DNA from: CAZTII01 sp964613305
Lineage (GTDB): Bacteria; Bacillota_I; Bacilli_A; Erysipelotrichales; Erysipelotrichaceae
NCBI GenBank assembly: GCA_964613305.1
Contig: CAZTII010000074.1
Location: 1-8,204, forward strand
DNA length: 8,204 nt
Direction: 5' to 3'
Made by a program: the position numbers and the translations under genes. Shown here one piece after another: positions 1-6,511 of this stretch. Below the pieces are notes generated by a model that saw only the letters and a list, made by a program, of their open reading frames with translations, had not been told where the DNA came from and made no database searches. How positions within the stretch are numbered: position 1 is the first letter of the stretch; every line of letters begins with the position of its first letter.

Positions 1-1368
1 ACTAAATGGCCATAAAGCACTTGAAAACCATGTATCCAACACATCTTCATCTTGATCATAATTTTCAATATCAACAGGTGGCGTTGTTGAAACATACACT
101 TCTTTTGTTTCTTTATGATACCACGCAGGAATACGATGTCCCCACCACAATTGACGCGAAATACACCAATCTTCAATATTTTCCATCCATTGACCAAATG
201 TTTGTTCAAAACGACTTGGAAAGAATTGAATTTTATCCTCTGTTTTTTGATGTTCTAACGCATCATCAGCTAAAGGTTTCATTTTAACAAACCATTGTTT
301 CGATAAATATGGTTCAACGATCACATCTGTTCTTTCAGAGTGACCAACTTGATGGATATGTTTTTCAATAGAAACTAAATTACCTTCATTTTTAATACGT
401 TCTACAAGTTGTTTACGACATTCAAAACGATCTAATGAAGCAAATTCACCAGCTAATTCATTCATCGTTCCATCAGGATTCATACAAACAATTTTCTTTA
501 AATTGTGTCGTTCAGCTAACATAAAGTCATTAGGATCGTGAGCTGGTGTACATTTCATTGCTCCAGTACCAAATTCCATATCAATATAATCATCACCAAT
601 AATAATAATTTCTTCGTGATTCGCTGGATTAATCGCATGTTTTCCAATTAAATGTTTGTATTTTTCATCATCAGGATGCACAACAACACACACATCACCA
701 AACATTGTTTCAGGTCTTGTAGTTGCGACACTAAACGTTTCATTTGTTTCTTTTACACGATAATTAAACGTATAAAAAGCACCTTCTACCTCTTTATGAA
801 TTACTTCTATATTACTAAGGGCTGTTTTAGCTTTTGGATCCCAGTTAATAATACGTTCCCCTTGATAAATTAAACCTTCATTATATAACTCAACAAATAC
901 TTTTGTTACCGCATGATTTAATCCTTCATCAAGAGTAAAACGTTCACGACTATAGTCCACTGAAATACCCATTTTACCCCATTGTTCACGAATAAAACCG
1001 GCGTATTCTTCTTTCCACTGCCATGCACGCTCTAAAAACTTCTCTCGTCCTAAATCATAACGACTAAGGCCTTCCTCTTTTAAACGAGCATCAACCTTTG
1101 CTTGGGTTGCAATACCAGCATGATCCATTCCTGGTAAATAAAGCATATCAAAACCTTGTAGTCGTTTATAACGAGCAATAATATCTTGTAATGTTACATC
1201 CCATGCATGTCCTAAATGTAATTTTCCGGTTACATTTGGTGGTGGTATTACTATCGTATACGGTTTTTTACTCGTATCGCCTGCTTTAAAATATTCTTTT
1301 TCTATCCACGTCGAATATCGATCTTTTTCAACATCGATATGATTGTATTTAGCATCTAATTGTTTCAT
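1..1368 (-). CDS. valS: Valyl-tRNA synthetase, N-terminal 456 residues (runs off left edge)
   Basis: Cytoplasmic class I aminoacyl-tRNA synthetase that charges tRNA-Val with valine and edits mischarged threonine. The reading frame is open from ATG at 1368 to base 1, giving 456 residues, about half of the usual 870-880. Visible marks are PPPNVTGKLHLGH with the HIGH-type HLGH at residues 51-54, a DHAGIATQ segment at 82-89, and the CP1 editing domain with TTRPET (216-221) and GTGAMKCTPAHDPND (267-281). SKQWFVKM (356-363) and ISRQLWWGHRIP (403-414) follow, and the fragment ends in DVLDTWFSSALWPFS. The KMSKS loop, anticodon-binding domain and C-terminal coiled coil lie outside the window. The start is supported by GGGAGGA at 1378-1372, only 3-4 bases before ATG, and by the typical N-terminus KYNHIDVEKDRY. 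It has its own promoter and sits behind the ysxC terminator. The assignment is secure. Confidence 0.96.
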   Translation of the reverse strand, partial: MKQLDAKYNHIDVEKDRYSTWIEKEYFKAGDTSKKPYTIVIPPPNVTGKLHLGHAWDVTLQDIIARYKRLQGFDMLYLPGMDHAGIATQAKVDARLKEEGLSRYDLGREKFLERAWQWKEEYAGFIREQWGKMGISVDYSRERFTLDEGLNHAVTKVFVELYNEGLIYQGERIINWDPKAKTALSNIEVIHKEVEGAFYTFNYRVKETNETFSVATTRPETMFGDVCVVVHPDDEKYKHLIGKHAINPANHEEIIIIGDDYIDMEFGTGAMKCTPAHDPNDFMLAERHNLKKIVCMNPDGTMNELAGEFASLDRFECRKQLVERIKNEGNLVSIEKHIHQVGHSERTDVIVEPYLSKQWFVKMKPLADDALEHQKTEDKIQFFPSRFEQTFGQWMENIEDWCISRQLWWGHRIPAWYHKETKEVYVSTTPPVDIENYDQDEDVLDTWFSSALWPFS

Positions 1369-1371
1369 AAG

Positions 1372-1420
1372 TCCTCCCAAGTCACTTACTTATTATGTCA
1401 TTGAACGATTGAAAAATCAA
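1372..1420 (-). promoter_or_regulatory. valS promoter and ribosome binding site
   Basis: On the minus strand, TTGATT (1420-1415) and CATAAT (1397-1392) are separated by exactly 17 bases, a near-consensus vegetative sigma promoter. The Shine-Dalgarno GGGAGGA lies at 1378-1372. The predicted transcript starts about 15-20 bases before the ATG, so this promoter gives a very short leader. The run AATAAGTAAGTGACTT, beginning at the 3' end of the -10 box, is partly palindromic and shares 11 bases with a palindrome near lon. Confidence 0.75.
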
Positions 1421-1428
1421 GAAACATT

Positions 1429-1460
1429 AAAAAAGAGCTATTGTTGATTCAATAGCTCTT
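1429..1460 (-). terminator. Rho-independent terminator after ysxC
   Basis: On the minus strand GAGCTATTG (1458-1450) pairs perfectly with CAATAGCTC (1443-1435) across a 6-base loop. Two further A-T pairs can form at the base, and six T residues (1434-1429) follow. The stem includes the last sense codons and the TAG stop of ysxC. It closes the tig-lon-ysxC side and separates it from the valS promoter. The plus strand has no comparable T run, so it acts in one direction. Confidence 0.85.
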
Positions 1461-2019
1461 CAATTCGCTGATGCACTTCAGCAACACCTTCTTTTGTAAC
1501 GCTAGAAAAATCAATACATTGCGCAGCGTCAACATTCAATGTTTCCGCAATTTGTTTTTTTAATTTATGCAGTTCACTTCGTTTACATTTATCTTTTTTA
1601 GTACAACAAATAATGATTGGAATATTTTTGAAGGTTGCAAATTCAACCATCCCTAGATCATCTTGAGTTGGTTTATGGCGATAATCAACAATCAACAACA
1701 ATGCCTTTAAGTTTTCACGTTGGCGAAAGTATGATTCCATAACATTACCAAATTGAATCATTTCTTCCTTTGAACGTTTCGCATAACCATATCCAGGGGC
1801 ATCAACCATCATCCACTCATCACTTACATTAAAGAAATTTAATAATCTAGTTTTTCCTGGTGTTTTACCAACATATGCTAAATTCTTTCTTTCAAATAAG
1901 GCATTGATTAACGATGATTTTCCAACATTACTTCTTCCAGCTAAAACAATTTCTGGTAAATCTGAAACTGGCCAAGAATCTTTATTTAAACCACTCGCAA
2001 CAAATTTAGCTTGAATCAT
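1438..2019 (-). CDS. ysxC: Ribosome biogenesis GTPase YsxC/EngB (YihA)
   Basis: Small GTP-binding protein of the TrmE-Era-EngA-EngB group. Family members are needed for late assembly of the 50S ribosomal subunit. Its 193 residues match the roughly 195 of the Bacillus protein. G motifs are visible in order: G1 GRSNVGKSS (28-36), the G2 region PGKTR with its threonine at 57, G3 DAPGYG (73-78), G4 TKKD (140-143) and G5 SSV (172-174). The ATG overlaps the lon stop as ATGA (2019-2016). No good Shine-Dalgarno lies at normal spacing; the nearest AAGGA is about 15 bases away. Translation is therefore probably coupled to lon. lon followed by ysxC is also the Bacillus subtilis order. The 3' end is built into the terminator hairpin. 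Confidence 0.95.
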   Translation of the reverse strand: MIQAKFVASGLNKDSWPVSDLPEIVLAGRSNVGKSSLINALFERKNLAYVGKTPGKTRLLNFFNVSDEWMMVDAPGYGYAKRSKEEMIQFGNVMESYFRQRENLKALLLIVDYRHKPTQDDLGMVEFATFKNIPIIICCTKKDKCKRSELHKLKKQIAETLNVDAAQCIDFSSVTKEGVAEVHQRIEELLNQQ

Positions 2020-4334
2020 TGCTTAACCAAGGCTTCCTTTAAAACTTCATCCATAAATTCTACTGGATAGAATACAATATCTTTACGAACTGATTCAGGA
2101 ATATCATCTAAATCTTTTACGTTTTTCTTTGGAATAATAATTTTCTTAATACCAATTCGATGTGCAGCCAAACTCTTCTCTTTTAAACCACCTATTGGTA
2201 GTACGTGTCCACGCAATGTAACTTCACCAGTCATCGCAATATCGGAATAGACAGGAATATTCGTAATCGCAGAAACTAATGCGGTCGTTAACGTAATACC
2301 TGCACTTGGTCCATCTTTTGGTACAGCCCCTTCTGGAACATGAATATGAATATCATGTTTTTCAAAGAAAGTAGCATCAATATTTAACTTTGTTGCATTG
2401 GATTTAATGTAATCTAAGGCAATTTCCGTCGATTCTTTCATTACTTCACCAAGTTTACCAGTAACATTCAATTTACCTTTTCCTTCAAAATACGTAACTT
2501 CTACTTGAAGGACATCGCCACCAAACGATGTATACGCTAACCCAGTAACAACACCAACTTGATTCGTCGCTTCTTTTGTACCGTATTCAAATAATTCTTT
2601 ACCAAGCCATGTATTAATAAGAGCATTCGTAATTTTAACTGATTTTTTCTTTTCTTTAAGAATCGCTAAAACAGTCTTTCTACATAATGAAGCAATCACA
2701 CGTTCTAATTGACGAACACCTGCTTCACGAGTATAGTGACGAATTAAATACAACAATTCTTCTTCACCACATTTAAACTGTTTTAAAGTAAGACCATTCA
2801 TCTTACATTGTTTTGGTATTAAATGGTTGATCGCAATGTTCATTTTTTCAACTTCAGTATAACTTGATAAATGAATGATTTCTAAACGATCTTGTAATGC
2901 ATGTGGAATTTCATCCAAATAATTCGCAGTAGCGATAAACATTACTTGCGATAAATCATAATTTTCTTCAATGTAATGATCACTAAATGTTTTATTTTGT
3001 TCTGGATCTAAAACTTCTAACATCGCACTACTTGGATCACCTTTGTAATCAGCACCCATTTTATCAATTTCATCAATTAAGAATACCGGATTAATCACTC
3101 CAGCTTTTTTCATTCCTTGAATAATTCTTCCTGGCATACTTCCTAAATACGTACGGCGATGACCACGAATTTCTGATTCATCACGAACACCACCAAGAGA
3201 AATTTTTACAAATTTACGGTCAATAGCTCGTGCAATTGATTTTGTTAATGATGTTTTACCAACTCCTGGAGGGCCTACTAAACATAAAATAGGAGCACTC
3301 AATGAGTTTGTCATCTCTTTTACAGCGATATATTCCATAATACGATCTTTAATCTTTTCTAGACCGTAATGATCTTCATTTAATCGCTGTAAAACAACAT
3401 CTAAATCACCATTGTCTTCTGTTGTTTGATACCAAGGTGTTTTTAATAACCAATCAATGTATGTACGAACAACCGATGCTTCACCACTTGCGGCAGGAAG
3501 CATTTCAAAACGTGTACATTCTTCTAATATCTTATCTTTAACATGTTGTGGATAAGGATTTTCTTGAACTAGACGACGAATTTCAGCAGTATCATCGACT
3601 AAATTACTTACATCGCCTAATTCTTCTTTAATCGCACGCATTTTTTCACGAAGATAATATTCCTTTTGGCCATCATCGATACGTTCTTTTACTTTCGCAT
3701 TAATCGTTTGTTCAACAACTTTCATCTGATTTTCAGTTTCCATATGTTGAATTACCATTAATAGACGCTCATTAATAGAGAGCGTTTCTAAAAAACGTTG
3801 TTTCAAGTCATAGTTCATCGTAATATATTGACAATAACGATCACTTAAATCACGCGCTGATATTCCTTCAGACAATAAACCAATAATTTCATTTGGAAAA
3901 TTACTTGTTGTAGAAGCATAATTTTCTAATTTAGCTCCAACTTGTTTAATTAAAGCTAATTCTTCAATGCTATCACCAACAACATCTTCACATAACTCAA
4001 TATCAGCAGTCCAATATCGTTCGCCGTCATACAACGTAACAAGCTTTGCCCGTTGAACTCCAACCAACGTTAATTTAATAAATCCATCTTTCTTACGGTA
4101 TCCTTTAATCGAACATAGTGTACCGAAAGAATACATGTTATCTTTCTCTAAATCGACTTTAGACGCATCTTTTTGGCTTAACACAAACATAAATTTGTCA
4201 GCTAATGTTTCTGCAGCATACACCGCATTTAAGCTAACATCTCTTCCAACTTCAATCACGATTTCTTGACTTGGAAATATAACAATTCCACGTGTACCTA
4301 ATACAGGAATTGTCACCATTAAACCTTTTTTCAT
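2016..4334 (-). CDS. lon: ATP-dependent protease Lon (LonA)
   Basis: Cytoplasmic AAA+ serine protease that forms hexamers and degrades misfolded and some regulatory proteins. From the ATG at 4334 it has 772 residues, close to Bacillus LonA at about 774. The order is an N-terminal LON substrate domain (about 1-200), a helical linker, and an ATPase with Walker A GPPGVGKT (354-361) and Walker B LIDEID (419-424). The protease domain has the catalytic serine in KDGPSAG (S677) and the lysine in GGLKEK (K720). Their 43-residue spacing matches Escherichia coli S679/K722. An in-frame ATG at 4346 would add four residues, but the ideal GGAGG lies between the two ATGs, 5 bases before 4334, so I choose 4334. 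It lies 38 bases after tig across a hairpin and overlaps ysxC by 4 bases. It ends in TGA. All key residues are present. Confidence 0.97.
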   Translation of the reverse strand: MKKGLMVTIPVLGTRGIVIFPSQEIVIEVGRDVSLNAVYAAETLADKFMFVLSQKDASKVDLEKDNMYSFGTLCSIKGYRKKDGFIKLTLVGVQRAKLVTLYDGERYWTADIELCEDVVGDSIEELALIKQVGAKLENYASTTSNFPNEIIGLLSEGISARDLSDRYCQYITMNYDLKQRFLETLSINERLLMVIQHMETENQMKVVEQTINAKVKERIDDGQKEYYLREKMRAIKEELGDVSNLVDDTAEIRRLVQENPYPQHVKDKILEECTRFEMLPAASGEASVVRTYIDWLLKTPWYQTTEDNGDLDVVLQRLNEDHYGLEKIKDRIMEYIAVKEMTNSLSAPILCLVGPPGVGKTSLTKSIARAIDRKFVKISLGGVRDESEIRGHRRTYLGSMPGRIIQGMKKAGVINPVFLIDEIDKMGADYKGDPSSAMLEVLDPEQNKTFSDHYIEENYDLSQVMFIATANYLDEIPHALQDRLEIIHLSSYTEVEKMNIAINHLIPKQCKMNGLTLKQFKCGEEELLYLIRHYTREAGVRQLERVIASLCRKTVLAILKEKKKSVKITNALINTWLGKELFEYGTKEATNQVGVVTGLAYTSFGGDVLQVEVTYFEGKGKLNVTGKLGEVMKESTEIALDYIKSNATKLNIDATFFEKHDIHIHVPEGAVPKDGPSAGITLTTALVSAITNIPVYSDIAMTGEVTLRGHVLPIGGLKEKSLAAHRIGIKKIIIPKKNVKDLDDIPESVRKDIVFYPVEFMDEVLKEALVKQ

Positions 4335-4344
4335 ATTTTCCTCC
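4335..4344 (-). promoter_or_regulatory. Ribosome binding site that fixes the lon start
   Basis: GGAGG (4344-4340) followed by a 5-base spacer leads directly to the ATG at 4334. The upstream ATG at 4346 overlaps this Shine-Dalgarno and has only a weak GTAAG before it, so the longer form (MEENMKKG) is probably an over-extension by four residues. Confidence 0.8.
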
Positions 4345-4350
4345 ATCTTA

Positions 4351-4379
4351 CAAAATAAGACGAGATTCGTCTTATTCTG
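4351..4379 (-). terminator. Hairpin over the tig stop codon: weak terminator or lon leader stem-loop
   Basis: On the minus strand AATAAGACGA (4376-4367) pairs perfectly with TCGTCTTATT (4363-4354) around a 3-base loop. The stem extends through a G-U, an A-U and a C-G pair to 13 pairs. The TAA stop of tig is inside the 5' arm. The T-rich run is short (TTATTTTG) and falls largely inside the stem, so termination may be incomplete. That would let some transcripts reach lon. The lon Shine-Dalgarno begins 6 bases after the stem. It could equally protect a tig 3' end or serve as a 5' stem-loop on a lon transcript. Confidence 0.55.
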
Positions 4380-5634
4380 TTGCGTTATTTAATAAGTAAG
4401 TACTTACTTTATTGACAATTAATTCATTCTTAATTGCACTAACATTGTATGTTTTACTAATTACATCAAATGTCATTCTTTCATCATTGAATGCTGCAAC
4501 TACATCATCATCTGATACTTCAATGTTTTCCGCTTTTCCAATTGCACGTAATACTAAAGCATAACGAACTTTTTGCTCAGCATTAGCGCCAAGTGTTTCT
4601 TTTAATTGTTCAGCACTCATACCAATCGATTGTAAAAATTGTTTAAATCCTGCTTCTCCACCTCGTTCATTAAAGTTATAAGCGAATTCTTGAAGTGCAC
4701 GATTTTTCTCATCTTCCACCATAACATCTGGAATTTCAACTGGACAAACATCAAATAAAGCTTCAAAGTAATTGTCTTCTGCTTCTTTTTTATTAGCATT
4801 TTTCTTAGCAACTGTAAGATCATTTTTAATCATTTCTTCATACGCAGAAACAGTTTCAACACCATCAATGTTTAAGTCTTTTACAAACTCATCATCTAGT
4901 TCAGGAAAAACTTCCGATTGAACTTCTTTCACTGTTACTTTAAAGACAACATCTTTGCCAGCTAATTCTGGATAATAATCTTCTGGGAAAGTAATATTAA
5001 CATCTTTTTCCTCACCAGCAACACAACCAATTAGTTGTTCTTCAAATCCTGGAACAAAACTATTTGATCCAATTTTCAATGAATGATTTTCACCATAACC
5101 ACCATCAAATTTTTCACCATTTAAATAACCATCAAAATCGATAACTGCAGTATCAGATAATGCTACAGCACCTTCTTTTGTCACTAATTCAGAATATTTA
5201 GCACATGCTTTTTTAATTTCAGCGCTTACTTCTTCTTCAGTAACATCACTATCACTTACAACCATTTTAATGTTTTTGTAATCACCTAATGAAACTTCAG
5301 GCATAATGACTACAGTACATACTAAAACAGCAGCTTCTGTATCAATACTTTCAATAGAAAGTGTTGGTTGAGCAATAGGCATTAAATCATGTTCCTTTAA
5401 AGCAGCAACATATAAATCATTGATCATCATATCAAGTGCTGATTGCATTACTTCATTTGTAGAAATACGTTGTTTTAAAATGTGTGTAGGAACTTTTCCT
5501 TTTCTAAAACCTGGTAATGATACTGAATTAGCAATTTTATTAAAAGCTTTTTCTTGACCATCTTTCCAAGCTTGTCCATCTATTGTAATTCTTAATTCAC
5601 CTGTTGATTTTTCTAATAACGTCCAATTTGACAT
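4372..5634 (-). CDS. tig: Trigger factor, ribosome-associated chaperone and prolyl isomerase
   Basis: First chaperone met by nascent chains at the ribosome exit tunnel. From ATG at 5634 it has 420 residues, near the family norm of about 425-435. The N-terminal ribosome-binding domain carries the signature GFRKGKVP (42-49). The FKBP-type isomerase domain spans about 156-238, with DTAVIDFDGYLNGEKFDGG and FVPGFEEQLIGCVAGEE. The C-terminal helical chaperone domain follows. The open frame runs 21 codons further to 5697, but that extension translates the -10 promoter box and the Shine-Dalgarno. AGGAGG (5649-5644), 9 bases before ATG 5634, supports the shorter start. The unknown helical protein lies upstream and lon downstream. 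tig-clpX-lonB-lonA is the Bacillus order; here clpX and lonB are absent from the gap. The stop codon lies inside a hairpin. Confidence 0.96.
   Translation of the reverse strand: MSNWTLLEKSTGELRITIDGQAWKDGQEKAFNKIANSVSLPGFRKGKVPTHILKQRISTNEVMQSALDMMINDLYVAALKEHDLMPIAQPTLSIESIDTEAAVLVCTVVIMPEVSLGDYKNIKMVVSDSDVTEEEVSAEIKKACAKYSELVTKEGAVALSDTAVIDFDGYLNGEKFDGGYGENHSLKIGSNSFVPGFEEQLIGCVAGEEKDVNITFPEDYYPELAGKDVVFKVTVKEVQSEVFPELDDEFVKDLNIDGVETVSAYEEMIKNDLTVAKKNANKKEAEDNYFEALFDVCPVEIPDVMVEDEKNRALQEFAYNFNERGGEAGFKQFLQSIGMSAEQLKETLGANAEQKVRYALVLRAIGKAENIEVSDDDVVAAFNDERMTFDVISKTYNVSAIKNELIVNKVSTYLLNNATE
4389..4418 (-). promoter_or_regulatory. Possible lon promoter inside the 3' end of tig
   Basis: TTGTCA (4418-4413, five of six consensus positions) and TATTAA (4394-4389, four of six) are separated by 18 bases on the minus strand. 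Transcription would start close to the 5' side of the hairpin over the tig stop. The match is moderate and such boxes are common in AT-rich DNA, so this is a candidate only. A perfect 16-bp palindrome fills much of the spacer. Confidence 0.3.
4394..4409. repeat. Perfect 16-bp palindrome in the tig 3' coding region
   Basis: AAGTAAGTACTTACTT reads identically on both strands. It lies in the spacer of a candidate lon promoter and also codes for Val-Ser-Thr-Tyr near the end of trigger factor. The shape resembles a two-fold symmetric operator, of the kind bound by TetR-type regulators. That comparison is from memory and the regulator, if any, is unknown. Confidence 0.5.
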
Positions 5635-5643
5635 TGATTGCTT

Positions 5644-5693
5644 CCTCCTAAATATTAGCCTACATATTATATCAAAAACTATCTCTAATTCAA
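5644..5693 (-). promoter_or_regulatory. tig promoter (extended -10) and ribosome binding site
   Basis: On the minus strand TTGAAT (5693-5688) is followed after 16 bases by a perfect TATAAT (5671-5666). A TG one base upstream (5674-5673) makes an extended -10 element. AGGAGG lies at 5649-5644. The promoter starts about 20 bases after the stop codon of the upstream gene, with no terminator between them. tig can therefore have its own message and also be read from upstream. I see no CIRCE or CtsR-like repeat here. Confidence 0.8.
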
Positions 5694-5712
5694 ACAATCT
5701 AATCGTTTTATT

Positions 5713-6414
5713 TTAATAATTTGATAATTTCATGATTTTGTTTGTAGTTATTTGATGTTCTTTCACAAATTTTTCCCATTCTTCTTCATCATTCATCGAT
5801 GTAATTAATAGATGAGCAACCGCAACAGCTAAACTATACGCATCATCATCCTCTAATAAAAGTGGATAACTACAATATGCTTCGTGAATAAAACATTGTT
5901 TTGCCATTTGAAATTGGCTTGGATTATCATATGCAAACCATTGTTCTAAACAATCTAATGCTTTATAAAATGATTCATTATCCGATAATAGTTGTAAATA
6001 CGATGGATTAAACGTTATCAAGCAACCATCTTTTTCAATATTAAAGGATTCATCAATTAACTGTTCAATCATTCCCTCGATTAATAAACATGCTGCTGGA
6101 ATGTATGGTTCTGTTTCAAAATAACGATGAATATCATCAATGTATTGACGTAAATTTTGTTTCAACAATAAATTAACAGCCATCATTTGATGACTTGAAT
6201 CCATAAATAACGAAGCAATGATTTCATCTTCTTCTTTCATCAACGAAGAGCTAGATTCACGGGTACATTGTTTGTAAAGTTCCTTTAATTTTTTTTCAAT
6301 TTCTAAAGGAATATATGGCATCGATAATTCCTCTTCAATTTTATATCGCGCTTTTTCAATATCTGTCGATAAATACAATTGTATTTCCTCAATTATTTCT
6401 TCATAAACACCCAT
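5713..6414 (-). CDS. Uncharacterised probably all-helical protein upstream of tig
   Basis: A 233-residue acidic, soluble protein with no signal peptide, no membrane segment and no catalytic motif that I can see. It begins MGVYEEIIEEIQLYLS and is rich in short amphipathic stretches such as YKALDCLEQWFAYD and SLAVAVAHLLITSM, consistent with a helical-repeat (TPR-like) fold. The start is supported by AAGGAG (6427-6422), 7 bases before the ATG. Its place directly upstream of tig matches Bacillus ysoA, a TPR protein. It also matches, as I recall, Mycoplasma pneumoniae MPN330 (DUF3196), which sits beside tig (MPN331) and lon (MPN332). I infer membership of that group from position and character, not from alignment. 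The gene neighbourhood hints at a role in protein folding or quality control, but no function is shown. Confidence 0.8.
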   Translation of the reverse strand: MGVYEEIIEEIQLYLSTDIEKARYKIEEELSMPYIPLEIEKKLKELYKQCTRESSSSLMKEEDEIIASLFMDSSHQMMAVNLLLKQNLRQYIDDIHRYFETEPYIPAACLLIEGMIEQLIDESFNIEKDGCLITFNPSYLQLLSDNESFYKALDCLEQWFAYDNPSQFQMAKQCFIHEAYCSYPLLLEDDDAYSLAVAVAHLLITSMNDEEEWEKFVKEHQITTNKIMKLSNY

Positions 6415-6421
6415 TGTTATT

Positions 6422-6468
6422 CTCCTTCTTATCGTTATAATTATATCTTATCATCGTTTAAAATTGAC
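6422..6468 (-). promoter_or_regulatory. Promoter and ribosome binding site of the helical-protein gene
   Basis: A perfect TATAAT lies at 6445-6440 on the minus strand, and AAGGAG at 6427-6422. At 17-base spacing the -35 would be GTCAAT (6468-6463), a poor match. An alternative is TTTAAA (6462-6457) with TATAAC (6439-6434), also 17 bases apart. The -10 is convincing and the -35 is not. Confidence 0.5.
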
Positions 6469-6507
6469 TTTACTCATTTATTTTTCTACAATTAACTCAT
6501 GTGGAGG
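6464..6507 (+). promoter_or_regulatory. Promoter and ribosome binding site of the AI-2E/YtvI-type gene
   Basis: TTGACT (6464-6469) and TACAAT (6487-6492) are 17 bases apart, one mismatch from consensus in each box. GGAGG at 6503-6507 lies 4 bases before the ATG at 6512. Only about 12 bases separate the expected transcript start from the ATG. The -35 box overlaps the candidate -35 of the divergent gene. Confidence 0.75.
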
Positions 6508-6511
6508 ACTT

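Noticed and set aside
6..287. Plus-strand open frame of 93 codons
   Set aside because: It lies opposite valS, where the minus strand encodes unmistakable ValRS motifs. No Shine-Dalgarno and no protein-like character.
652..873. Plus-strand open frame of 73 codons
   Set aside because: Antisense shadow of the valS editing domain; the composition is that of a translated complement and no family is recognisable.
1608..1620. YsxC G4 motif TKKD instead of the commoner TKAD
   Set aside because: The specificity residues Lys and Asp are kept; the middle position varies in the family, so this is not a defect.
4617..4823. Minus-strand open frame of 68 codons inside tig
   Set aside because: Shifted-frame shadow of trigger factor, rich in Lys, Leu and Gln from AT-rich codons, with no ribosome site.
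5651..5712. CIRCE or CtsR heat-shock operator upstream of tig or lon
   Set aside because: I looked for TTAGCACTC with its inverted copy and for tandem GGTCAAA-type heptamers in the tig and lon upstream regions and saw neither.
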